In this document: positions 34,601 to 43,500 of the stretch, piece by piece
How positions within the stretch are numbered: position 1 is the first letter of the stretch
Layout of the letters: the number at the start of each line of letters is the position of its first letter
Origin: Bacteroidota bacterium
GTDB lineage: Bacteria; Bacteroidota; Bacteroidia; 2-12-FULL-35-15
Assembly: GCA_016722565.1 (NCBI GenBank)
Contig: JADKIU010000001.1
Span: 434,001 to 498,000, forward strand
Direction of reading: 5' to 3'
DNA length: 64,000 nt
Translations under genes and position numbers: made by a program
Notes under the pieces: generated by a model
Seen by the model: only the letters and a program-made list of their open reading frames with translations
What the model was told of the DNA's origin: nothing
Database searches by the model: none

Positions 34601-37600
34601 CTACGATGCTGCAACAAGTACTTGGTCGGCCGGTTTGGATGCCAATGGAAATTTGAATAATCCAGCATCCCGCTGGGGTGGAATTATGCGTGCCATCAGT
34701 ACGAACGATTTTGAAGCGGCTAACATTGAATTTATCCAGTTCTGGGTAATGGATCCGTTTAACAGTGATTTACCAGTTGCGGATCAATTGTCGTCCGGTG
34801 AATTGTATTTTGATCTTGGAAACGTTTCGGAAGATGTTTTGCGTGATGGTTACAAAGCGGCAGAAAATGTATTGCCTGCACCAAGTACTGCTCCGCAAAA
34901 CAATGGAAACAACGTGCCAACAGATACAACAGCCTGGGGAATTGTTGGATTGATTCAACCATTAGTAAATGCATTTAACAGTGATGAAGGCGATCGACAA
35001 GCACAAGATGTTGGTTTGGATGGAATGGACAATACGCAGGAAGGTTTGCATTTTGCTTCTTATTTAGCAGCCGTACAAGGTATTGTGAGCCCGAGTGTGT
35101 ATTCAAATGATTTTGTTGTCGATCCGTCCGGTGACGACTTTCACCATTTTAGAGGAGGTGATTACGATCAAGTACCAAGTCCAGATTTAAAAGCGGTTGC
35201 ACGGTATAAAAAATTCAATGGATTGGAAGATAATTCCAGAACGACAGAGGATTCACCGGAAGACTATCCGACTCAAGGAACTACCTTGCCAAATATTGAG
35301 GACATCAATCGTGATAATAACTTGAGTACCGTTGAAAGTTATTTTCAGTATAGAGTAGGAATCACACCTGCCGATTTTGCAGGTGGTGTTGGAACCAATT
35401 ACATTACGAATGTGTATACCACTACCGGACAAAATATTAAAGACGGTAGCACAAAACCAATTACGTGGTATCAATTTAAAATTCCTATTAAAGATCCAAA
35501 TGCATTGCGTGTGGGTGCCATCGAAAGTTTTCAGTCGATTCGTTTTATTCGTATGTTTTTGAAAGGTTGCGACAAACCGGTAACCCTACGTTTTGCTAGA
35601 TTAGAATTGGTTCGTAATGATTGGAGAAAATATGCATTCGATTTATTACAACCGGGATTGTTTCAGCCGAATGATGATGCCAACACACAATTTGATATTG
35701 GTGCGGTAAACATCGAAGAAGATGGAAGTAAACAACCGGTGAACTATGTATTGCCTCCAAACATTGAGCGTGAAATCAACACCGGATCAGCCAACTTGGT
35801 TGCTTTAAATGAGCAAGCAATGTCGTTAACAGTTTGTAATTTGGAAGATGGAAATTCCCGCGCAGCTTTTAAAACAACAGAATTGGATGTACGTTCGTAC
35901 AAAAAATTAAAAATGTATGTACATGCTGAAGCTTCTGCAAATACATCTATACCTTTGAACAACGATGATTTGGAAGTGTTTGTGCGTTTAGGAACTGATT
36001 ATACAGACAACTATTACGAATATTCTATTCCGTTAAAAGTAACCGCTCCCGGTTATTACAACGGCTCTGATACGGATGATCAATACCGTGTATGGCCAGA
36101 AGCCAACGAGATGGTGTTGGAATTTGAAAAACTTCAATCTGCGAAACAACAAAGAAATAATAAAATGTTTAATGGCGGTGTGGTAACACTCACTACCGAG
36201 TTTAAAGTGCCGGATGGCAGCAGAATGATTACCATTAAAGGGAACCCGAATTTAAGCTCAATTAAAACAATGATGGTTGGTATTCGTAATCCTAAAAAAG
36301 GTGGTGCAACGGATTCGGATGATGGATTACCAAAATGCGGTCAAGTATGGGTGAACGAGTTACGTTTGAGCGACTTTGATGAAAAAGGCGGCTGGGCTGC
36401 AACGGCACGTGTAACAGCTAAATTAGCTGATTTCGGAAATGTATCCTTATCCGGAAATATGTATACTCCCGGATTTGGAAGTATCGAAAATAAAATTCAG
36501 GAGAGAAAAAGAGCGACATTAAAACAATACGATATGTCGTCCAGCTTGGAGTTGGGTAAATTTTTACCGGAAGAATACAACATCCGTATCCCAATGTACG
36601 TAGGCTATTCCGAAACATTTATTACACCGCAATACAATCCATTGGATCCTGATATTTTATTGTCACCTGTTTTAAAGGATGAAAGCATTCCGCAAGATGT
36701 TCGCGATTCTTTAAAACATGTTACGCAAGATTATACAAAACGAAGAAGTATCAACTTTACCAACGTTAAAAAGGATAAAGGAAAAAATTCGAAGAAGAGT
36801 CGCATTTATGATATCGAAAATTGGGCTGGAACATATTCCTATAACGAAATGTATAAGCGCGATGTGAACATTGAATACAATACACAACGGAACTATCGCG
36901 GTGGATTGGTATATAGTTTTGCGCCTACACCAAAAAATTATAAACCATTTGCAAAAACGAAAATATTTCAACATAAATATCTTCAACTGATAAAAGATTT
37001 AAACTTTTTCTTACTGCCAAATAAAATTGGTTTCGGTGCAGATGTGAACAGAGATTTTAGTACTTCAAAAAATAGAAACACAACCGGTGGTGATTTGTTA
37101 ATTATTCCAACGTTCAACAAACGATTCACCATGGTGCGAAACTATGAGTTGAAATACGATATCACCAAAGCGTTGAAAGTGGATTATACCGCTACAAATG
37201 ATGCCCGAATTCTTGAGCCACAAGGACAAATTGATACCGGAGAAAAGAAAGATACCTTGAGAAATAATTTCTTTGAAGGTGGAAAAACAACTCAGTTCAA
37301 TCAACAAATTGGTGTGAATTACACCATACCAATTAATAAAATTCCATTGTTGGATTTCACTTCTGCATCGGTTCGATATGGTGGAACGTATGGATGGGAG
37401 CGTGCTCCATTCAATGCTGATTCATTAGGGAATATTATCCGTAATTCGGAGACAATGAACTGGAACGGACAATTGAACATGGTTACCTTGTACAATAAGA
37501 TTCCTTACTTCAAGAAAATCAATCAGAAAAAGAATGGTTCTGGTAATAAAGGCGGAAAAGCCAGTGCAATTACAAAACCTGGTGTCCCTAAAACACCGGA

Positions 37601-39038
37601 ACAAATTGCAGATTCAACGAAGAAAGCCAAAGAAGAGAAATTGGAAATTTTGGAATACATCGCACGAATTATTATGTCGGTAAAAACGGTAACAGTTACC
37701 TACGCGACCACAAAAGGAACAATTCTTCCTGGGTATGGACAATCGACCAGTATGTTCGGTATGGATAAAAATTTCCAAGGTCCAACAGCGGGATTTGTTT
37801 TAGGAAGCCAACGAGACATTCGTGAAGAAGCCATTGAAAAAGACTGGTTAGTAAAACTGGCCTCGCTCAATTTACCGTATACACGAACAGAAAGTAAAAA
37901 CCTCAACATTCGAGCAAACCTTGAGCCGTTGCCGGATTTAAAAATTGAATTAACGGCCACACGAACGCAAGCGAAAAGCAACAGTGAATTCTTCCGTTGG
38001 ACACCAAATGATACATTAAGTGATGGTTCGGTGGTGGATCGTTTTGTGGGGAAACTGCCTACCGAGACTGGAAATTTCAGTATGTCATTTTTAAGTTATA
38101 AAACTTCTTTTGTGAAGGATGGACAGGTAACCTTCCAAAAGTTTTTGGATGCCCGTGCAAATATTTCTGCAAGAAGAGGTGAAAATCCGTATTCAACCAC
38201 CACCATCAATGGTTTTGCTGAAGGATACAACGCAACCTCACAAGATGTATTGATTCCGGCATTCTTGGCTGCTTATGGCGGAACAAATCCAAACAATGTT
38301 ACACTGGATAATTTCCCTAAAATCCCGAAACCAAATTGGCGAATCACATATGATGGATTGTCGAAAATGGAAAAGATTAAAAAGTATTTTAAATCGTTTA
38401 CATTAAGCCATTCGTATCGCTCATCCTACAATGTAGGTGGCTACACGTCCAATTTATTGTTCTTAGATCCGGATGGTGATGGTTATACTTTTGTGAGAGA
38501 AAATGTTTCTTCGGTTACCGGAAATGCCAATTTCTTGTCGAGAGATTTAATCAGCACGGTTTCTATTTCTGAACAATGGAGCCCATTGATTAAACTGGAT
38601 ATGACCTTAAAGAATAGTATTTTGGTAAGTTTTGAGTTTAAAAAAGACAGAAACTTATCGTTAGGCTTGACTAGCAAAACAATTACGGAGGTAGCCGGAC
38701 AAGAGATTATTGGTGGTTTGGGGTACCGTATTCCGAATTTAAAATTGGGAAATGCACAAATCAAAGGAAAGCCTGTGAAGAGTGACTTGAACCTAAAATT
38801 GGATTTGTCGTTCCGTAAAAATGAAACAGTCATCAGACGTATTGTTGAAGAAGTAAGTCAGTCAACTGCCGGAACAAACATTATTTCCATCAAGGTTTCT
38901 GCTGATTATGTAATCAGCGAAAAGATAAACATCCGATTGTTTTATGATCGAATCATGAACAAACCGGTATTGTCCAATTCCTTCCCAACTGCAAACACCA
39001 ATGCCGGTATAAGCTTAAGGTTAACCTTAGCGAATTAG
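31695..39038 (+). CDS. sprA: SprA, outer-membrane translocon of the type IX secretion system
   Basis: The 2447-residue protein has the size (2403 in F. johnsoniae) and layout of SprA, the giant 36-stranded outer-membrane barrel through which T9SS cargo leaves. An N-terminal signal sequence (ILVTGASLGMLSLIVSSDA) is followed by the SprA N-terminal block (KLHVGGEIFDRIFGGNTVDIRPNGSAELIF, about 155-184). Long beta-strand series follow, including FDEKIQLNVVGKIGDKLKLTTSYNTEATFDYENQMKLEY, then GKSGNSYIDDFEGSQSEIAL and a C-terminal barrel end. The start is TTG 31695: the frame is closed upstream by the ruvA stop, and the next Met would delete the signal peptide. It is co-transcribed with ruvA. It probably exports the five sorting-domain proteins encoded in this window. 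Confidence 0.96.
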   Translation: MTKSITKYILVTGASLGMLSLIVSSDAKISSLDHAEIADANKAYIAIDTPEDPDSPVILPYNFNDQSTGDPLNYPNSGGLMLNNPSNINTNVEYDPTTGQYNVNQTMGGMDYRPPTYLDAEEYQQMMFNKQVKDYWNARSHAESENAQTKTAIPKLHVGGEIFDRIFGGNTVDIRPNGSAELIFAYNGTKTENPAIPVKNRKINTFDFDEKIQLNVVGKIGDKLKLTTSYNTEATFDYENQMKLEYTGYEDEIIKKIEAGNVSLPLNGSLITGSQTLFGVKTQLQFGRLTVTSVLSQQKGKKSEVEVTGGAQVTKFDIPVDQYEANRHFFLGHFFRDNFNSALAGLPYVNSQVSITRVEAWISNTNGSTVDVRSVVAFSELGEDIGPATKPHIPADQQFFVFDNPADVIPYNGQNSLYGSISANPNVRKVNLTTNEVLNLTVPAGIIKQQTNYELVTSARKLQPSEFTINARLGYISLNQQLNPDQILSVAYQYTYNGNVYTVGEFSTDGISAPDALFTKMLKSSAINTKHPMWDLMMKNIYSIGAYQVNPQDFKLDVFYTNAVTGTDINYLPVSECQLAIKAKPLIQVVNVDRLNQQNDVVADGVFDFIDGVTINASNGRIVFPVVEPFGDHLRSKFDACNPLEANSYVFDPLYDSTLTSARNVFAHLNRFKLKGTYKSSGGSEISLGAPNVPQGSVTVTAGGIVLQENVQYTVDYTLGRVKIIDEGILNSGTPIKISLESNALFAIQQKTLFGTHLDYRINKDFSIGGTVLNLTERPLTKKVNIGDEPISNTIVGLDANYRTEAPFLTRLVDRIPFIETKEMSTITAAGEFAYLIPGHSKAIGKSGNSYIDDFEGSQSEIALHSQSAWSLASTPQGQPMFPEGNLSNDVANGYNRAKLNWYHIDPGLMRPQSGVTPPNISSTDMSNNFAREIPETEVFPNKPSTSGTPVILTTLDLSYYPSERGPYNYDAATSTWSAGLDANGNLNNPASRWGGIMRAISTNDFEAANIEFIQFWVMDPFNSDLPVADQLSSGELYFDLGNVSEDVLRDGYKAAENVLPAPSTAPQNNGNNVPTDTTAWGIVGLIQPLVNAFNSDEGDRQAQDVGLDGMDNTQEGLHFASYLAAVQGIVSPSVYSNDFVVDPSGDDFHHFRGGDYDQVPSPDLKAVARYKKFNGLEDNSRTTEDSPEDYPTQGTTLPNIEDINRDNNLSTVESYFQYRVGITPADFAGGVGTNYITNVYTTTGQNIKDGSTKPITWYQFKIPIKDPNALRVGAIESFQSIRFIRMFLKGCDKPVTLRFARLELVRNDWRKYAFDLLQPGLFQPNDDANTQFDIGAVNIEEDGSKQPVNYVLPPNIEREINTGSANLVALNEQAMSLTVCNLEDGNSRAAFKTTELDVRSYKKLKMYVHAEASANTSIPLNNDDLEVFVRLGTDYTDNYYEYSIPLKVTAPGYYNGSDTDDQYRVWPEANEMVLEFEKLQSAKQQRNNKMFNGGVVTLTTEFKVPDGSRMITIKGNPNLSSIKTMMVGIRNPKKGGATDSDDGLPKCGQVWVNELRLSDFDEKGGWAATARVTAKLADFGNVSLSGNMYTPGFGSIENKIQERKRATLKQYDMSSSLELGKFLPEEYNIRIPMYVGYSETFITPQYNPLDPDILLSPVLKDESIPQDVRDSLKHVTQDYTKRRSINFTNVKKDKGKNSKKSRIYDIENWAGTYSYNEMYKRDVNIEYNTQRNYRGGLVYSFAPTPKNYKPFAKTKIFQHKYLQLIKDLNFFLLPNKIGFGADVNRDFSTSKNRNTTGGDLLIIPTFNKRFTMVRNYELKYDITKALKVDYTATNDARILEPQGQIDTGEKKDTLRNNFFEGGKTTQFNQQIGVNYTIPINKIPLLDFTSASVRYGGTYGWERAPFNADSLGNIIRNSETMNWNGQLNMVTLYNKIPYFKKINQKKNGSGNKGGKASAITKPGVPKTPEQIADSTKKAKEEKLEILEYIARIIMSVKTVTVTYATTKGTILPGYGQSTSMFGMDKNFQGPTAGFVLGSQRDIREEAIEKDWLVKLASLNLPYTRTESKNLNIRANLEPLPDLKIELTATRTQAKSNSEFFRWTPNDTLSDGSVVDRFVGKLPTETGNFSMSFLSYKTSFVKDGQVTFQKFLDARANISARRGENPYSTTTINGFAEGYNATSQDVLIPAFLAAYGGTNPNNVTLDNFPKIPKPNWRITYDGLSKMEKIKKYFKSFTLSHSYRSSYNVGGYTSNLLFLDPDGDGYTFVRENVSSVTGNANFLSRDLISTVSISEQWSPLIKLDMTLKNSILVSFEFKKDRNLSLGLTSKTITEVAGQEIIGGLGYRIPNLKLGNAQIKGKPVKSDLNLKLDLSFRKNETVIRRIVEEVSQSTAGTNIISIKVSADYVISEKINIRLFYDRIMNKPVLSNSFPTANTNAGISLRLTLAN

Positions 39039-39120
39039 TGGTTATCTGATTGAATGCATCTCAAGTTTTTAACTTTCGAAAAGTTTTTCAAAAAAACAAT
39101 CAAACTTATCGAATTAACTA

Positions 39121-39128
39121 TAAATTTG
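39121..39128 (+). promoter_or_regulatory. -7 element (TAAATTTG) of gcvH
   Basis: TAAATTTG matches TAnnTTTG, 27 bases before the gcvH ATG. There is no clear -33 element. It suggests that gcvH-vanZ-elaA can be transcribed apart from sprA. Confidence 0.45.
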
Positions 39129-39155
39129 TGCTTCAATTATTAAAACAAGAAACAA

Positions 39156-39536
39156 ATGAATTTTCCAGAAAATTTAAAATACACGAAAGATCACGAGTGG
39201 GTTCGAGTGGAAGGTAATGTTGCAGTTATCGGAATTACTGAATTTGCGCAAAGTGAATTAGGTGATATTGTTTATGTAGATATTACTACTGAAGGCGAAG
39301 ACTTAGCGCACGAAGAAATATTTGGAACAGTGGAAGCTGTGAAAACCGTTTCTGATTTATTTATGCCCGTTTCAGGAAAAGTGATGGAAGTAAACAAAGG
39401 TTTAGATACGAATCCTGAATCGGTGAACAAAGATCCTTACGGAGCTGGATGGATGATTAAAGTAGAGATGAAAGATGCTTCTGAAGCAAATGGATTATTA
39501 AGTGCTGCTGATTACAAAGCATTGATTGGACATTAG
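39156..39536 (+). CDS. gcvH: Glycine cleavage system H protein
   Basis: The 126-residue protein is a complete lipoyl domain. Lys63 in GTVEAVKTVSDLFMP carries the lipoyl group that shuttles the methylamine intermediate between the P, T and L proteins of the glycine cleavage complex. Conserved HEWVRVEG and the WMIKVEM end fit the family. None of the partner genes is nearby; placement after sprA is a common Bacteroidota arrangement. Confidence 0.97.
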   Translation: MNFPENLKYTKDHEWVRVEGNVAVIGITEFAQSELGDIVYVDITTEGEDLAHEEIFGTVEAVKTVSDLFMPVSGKVMEVNKGLDTNPESVNKDPYGAGWMIKVEMKDASEANGLLSAADYKALIGH

Positions 39537-39538
39537 TA

Positions 39539-39558
39539 AATTGTTCTTTTGAACAATT
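39539..39558. other. Short hairpin between gcvH and vanZ
   Basis: AATTGTTC and GAACAATT pair around TTTT. No T-run follows, so it is at most a weak terminator or processing site. Confidence 0.4.
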
Positions 39559-39569
39559 GAAATCAAACG

Positions 39570-39965
39570 ATGTTTTTTAAACACATAAAATGGGGACTGC
39601 TATGGGCATTACTCATTCTGATATTATGCGGAATTCCCGGGAGGGACATTCCGCATATTTCATTTTTAGAGCTGTTGAGTTTTGATAAATTTGTACATGC
39701 CGGGATATTTTTTGTATTGATTGTACTTATTGTCAGAGGTTTTGAGCTGCAAACAACTTTTTCTTCATTGCAAAAAAATGCAAAATCAATCGGATGTGTT
39801 TTGTGTATCGCTTATGGCGGAATGCTCGAACTAATGCAGGAAGCAGTTTTTGAAGAGCGGAGCGCAGATGTTTATGATTTTATTGCCAATAGTTTTGGCT
39901 GCCTCTTGGGCTTGTTTTTGTACCGTTGGATAATCAACAAAAATTTAATTCCATTCATGAAATGA
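39570..39965 (+). CDS. VanZ-family membrane protein
   Basis: The 131-residue protein has four hydrophobic helices. It shows the VanZ pattern of a conserved Asp-Lys-x2-His in the second segment (SFDKFVHAGIFFVLIV, about 38-53) and an acidic EL-Q helix (GGMLELMQEAVFEERSADVYDFIANSFG, about 83-110). VanZ confers low-level teicoplanin resistance in enterococci; most chromosomal relatives have no known role. It follows gcvH by 33 bases and overlaps elaA by four bases (ATGA). Confidence 0.88.
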   Translation: MFFKHIKWGLLWALLILILCGIPGRDIPHISFLELLSFDKFVHAGIFFVLIVLIVRGFELQTTFSSLQKNAKSIGCVLCIAYGGMLELMQEAVFEERSADVYDFIANSFGCLLGLFLYRWIINKNLIPFMK

Positions 39966-40420
39966 AAATCGATTGGCAACTAAAAACGTTCGAAGAATTA
40001 TCTAATGTAGAATTGTATCGCATCACCCAATTGCGGTTGTCCGTTTTTTGTGTTGAACAAAATTGTGCTTATCAAGATGCTGATGGAAAAGATTTAAAAT
40101 GTTCCCATTTAAGTGGATTCAATGAATCAGGTGAGTTGATTGCCTACTCACGAATTGTTCCTCCAGGTATTTCCTTTCCGGAAGTTTCTATTGGTAGAGT
40201 GGTTAGTTCCTCTTCGGCAAGAGGACTAGGCGCAGGAAAAGCTTTGATGCAAAAATCGATGGAGGTTATCCGACACTACTATGGAAATGTTCCTGTTCGA
40301 ATTAGCGCTCAATGCTATTTAATTAAATTTTATTCTTCTTTTGGTTTCGAAATTTCAGGTGATGAATACTTGGAAGACAATATCCCTCATATCGAAATGA
40401 TATATACCCCTGCCACCTAA
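39962..40420 (+). CDS. elaA: ElaA-like GNAT N-acetyltransferase
   Basis: About 152 residues from ATG 39962, which overlaps the vanZ stop as ATGA and implies translational coupling; a frame start 36 bases earlier lies inside vanZ. The sequence has the ElaA features LYRITQLRLSVFCVEQNCAYQDADGKD, acetyl-CoA motif GRVVSSSSARGLGAGKALM, and the end AQCYLIKFYSSFGFEISGDEYLEDNIPHIEM. The substrate of ElaA is not known. Confidence 0.9.
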   Translation: MKIDWQLKTFEELSNVELYRITQLRLSVFCVEQNCAYQDADGKDLKCSHLSGFNESGELIAYSRIVPPGISFPEVSIGRVVSSSSARGLGAGKALMQKSMEVIRHYYGNVPVRISAQCYLIKFYSSFGFEISGDEYLEDNIPHIEMIYTPAT

Positions 40421-40458
40421 GTTAAGAAAGGATTATTTCTCTCAAAATCCTAGATTCC

Positions 40459-40492
40459 TTTGTTATTTTTTGATATAAAAAGAGTACTTTTG
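40459..40492 (+). promoter_or_regulatory. Bacteroidota-type promoter of the large repeat protein gene
   Basis: TTTG (40459-40462), a 22-base spacer and TACTTTTG (40485-40492) match the consensus exactly. The ATG follows after 26 bases. Confidence 0.75.
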
Positions 40493-40518
40493 CAAAAAAA
40501 TTCATTCACTACTCCAAA

Positions 40519-43500
40519 ATGAAAAGGAAAATTTTTGCTTTTGTTATTTTCATCGTTTCGTATTCATTAAACCTTTCTGGGCAACATACACCTCAATTGT
40601 GGGGAATTTCTGCGCAAGGAGGGAGCGATGATTTTGGTGCATTGTTTCATTACACCCCTTCGAGCAATGCTTATTCACTCGACTACTCTTTGCCAAACAT
40701 CGCTCCGGGTGCAAATCCGGATATGAACGATTTGATCAGCATTGGGAATGGAAAATATTATGGAATGACCACTTATGGTGGAATCAATTCTGCCGGAGTA
40801 TTATTTGAATGGGATTCCACCACAAGTATATATACCAAAAAATTTGATTTTAGCTCAACCAATGGAAGTTTTCCGAAAGGCTCACTTACATTTTTTGGTG
40901 GGAAAATATATGGTATGACTAACCTCGGAGGTGTCAACAACAAAGGGGTGATTTTTGAATGGAATCCCGTAACGGAAGTATACACCAAAAAAATTGATTT
41001 AAGCACAGCGAATGGAAGTCTTCCTACAGGTTCTCTGGTGCCATTCGGTGTAAAATTATATGGATTAACAACGGCAGGTGGAGCCGGTTTGAAGGGCGTT
41101 ATTTTTGAATGGGATCCAACTACAAATGTCTATACAAAAAAACATGATTGTAATGCTACGCTTGGTGCAAATCCCTATGGATCATTAACCTTAAATGGAG
41201 GTTTGTTTTATGGAATGACCTATACCGGAGGCGCAAGCAATGGTGGCGTTATTTTCGAATGGAATCCTACCACAAATGTGTACACTAAGAAAGTTGATTT
41301 AACCACAGCAAATGGAAAGAATCCTTATGGTAGTTTGGTGCTGCGTTCAGGCAATTTTTATGGGATGACCAATCTAGGTGGTGTAAATAGCAGAGGTGTT
41401 ATTTTTGAATGGAATCCTACAACAAATGTTTACACAAAAAAGGTAGATTTTAGTGCAACAAATGGTGCTTATCCTCGCGGTTCGTTGACATTTTCAGGAA
41501 GTAATTTTTATGGTATGACACGCAGTGGTGGCACTCCCGATTTGGGTGTACTGTTTGAATGGAATCCGGTGACAAACGCCTATACAAAAAAGGTTGAATT
41601 TAATACAAATGGAAAAAATCCTTTCGGCTCATTGTCCCTTTTAGGTGGAACGTTGTATGGCATGACCAACTTGGGTGGCACAAATGATAATGGAGTTCTT
41701 TTTGAATTTAATCCTACAACATCCGTGTTCACTAAAAAAGTTGATTTCAACGGGAATAAGGGAAAAGAGTCTGGTGGTTCATTGTGTTTCTATTCTGGAA
41801 AGTTTTATGGGATGACCAGCAGTGGTGGACAATATAATTATGGAGTGATATTCGAATGGGATCCTACTACAAATGTGTATACTAAAAAAATAGACTTTGA
41901 CAGCTTATCAGGAGCGAATCCTCAGGGATGTTTAGTTGTGAACGGCACAAAAATGTATGGATTAACAAGTAATGGCGGAACAAGTGGTAAAGGAGTAATT
42001 TTTGAATGGGATCCAGCCACAAATATCTTTACCAAAAAAATAGACCTTACGAATACAAATGGCTCGATTCCTTACGGTTCATTATTATTGTATTCCTCTA
42101 AATTCTATGGCATGACCTCCGCAGGAGGAATTAATGGGGCTGGTGTTATCTTTGAATGGAATCCTGCAACGAATGTCTACTTAAAAAAAATAGATTTATC
42201 CACCGCCAATGGAAGTAATCCTTATGGATCGCTTGCTTTATTTGGAACTAAATTTTACGGGATGACGAGTGCCGGAGGACTAAATGGTGTAGGTGTAATT
42301 TTTGAATGGGATCCAGCTACAAATGTGTACACCAAAAAAATTGATATGAGCAATGCCTTGGGTGAAAGTCCGAAAGGTTCATTAACATTAAAAGGTGCTG
42401 ATTTTTATGGGCTAACATATGAAGGAGGTTTGAATAATTATGGAGTCATCTTTGAATGGGATCCTGTATCAAACATCTACACAAAGAAAATTGATTTTAA
42501 TTTTTCAAATGGAGCATTGCCTTCCGGAAGTTTAACATTGTTTAGTTCCGGAAATCTCTTTGGAATTACCGGTGATGGTGGAGTGAGCAGTAAAGGAGTT
42601 TTGTTTGAATATAACGCAACTACAAATGTGTATACCAAACGAAAAGATTTTTCAGGAACTACAGGTGCGGTTATGGGAGCATTTCCATATCTCGGTCATT
42701 TAATCGAAGCATCTGTTAATCAAATTCCAGTTTATACGAATAATGCAGATGATGTACATTTATGCATGAACGGTTCTGGTGTAAATCCATTTACGGTAAC
42801 AGATGGAGATAATGATGGGCTTGTTCTTTCAGTGAGTAGTAATAATTCATCCTTACTTCCTGTTTCCAACATTACACTTAGTAATGTGAGTGGTAATAAT
42901 TATCAAGTGGTATACACACCACTTGCAGGACAAACCGGAAATGTAAACGTGACGATCACTGCTAATGATGGATACGGTGCAATTGTTAATTATACATTTA
43001 CTATTTATGTGCATCCTTCTCCAACGATTACAATTACTCCTAGCAGTTTGAGTGTATGTGCCGGACAACAAGCTACGTTGATAGCAAGTGGTGCTACCAC
43101 CTACAGTTGGACAGGTGGCGTGATAAATGGAACTCCATTTATTCCTGCAGGAACAGCAACATATACTGTTACCGGAACGGATGTTTATGGTTGTGTGAAT
43201 ACTTCTTCCATTACAATAACGGTAACGAGTGGAATTACTGTTACGGCATCTGCAAGTGCATCGAGTGTTTGTGCAGGTCAAGCGGTTACATTATCCGGTG
43301 GTGGTGCAACATCCTATACTTGGAGTGGTGGAGTTTCTAATGGTGTTTCTTTTACTCCTGCTCTTACAACGACATACACTGTAACCGGTACTTCCGGAAG
43401 TTGCACCAATACAGCAACACAAACGATTACGGTTAATGCCTTGCCAACAGTAACAGCATCCACTAGTGCATCTAATATTTGTGCAGGTCAAGCTGTAACC

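Noticed and set aside
31741..38833. Several antisense ORFs of 60-120 codons inside sprA
   Set aside because: They mirror the codon bias of sprA, have no recognisable domains, promoters or conservation signals.
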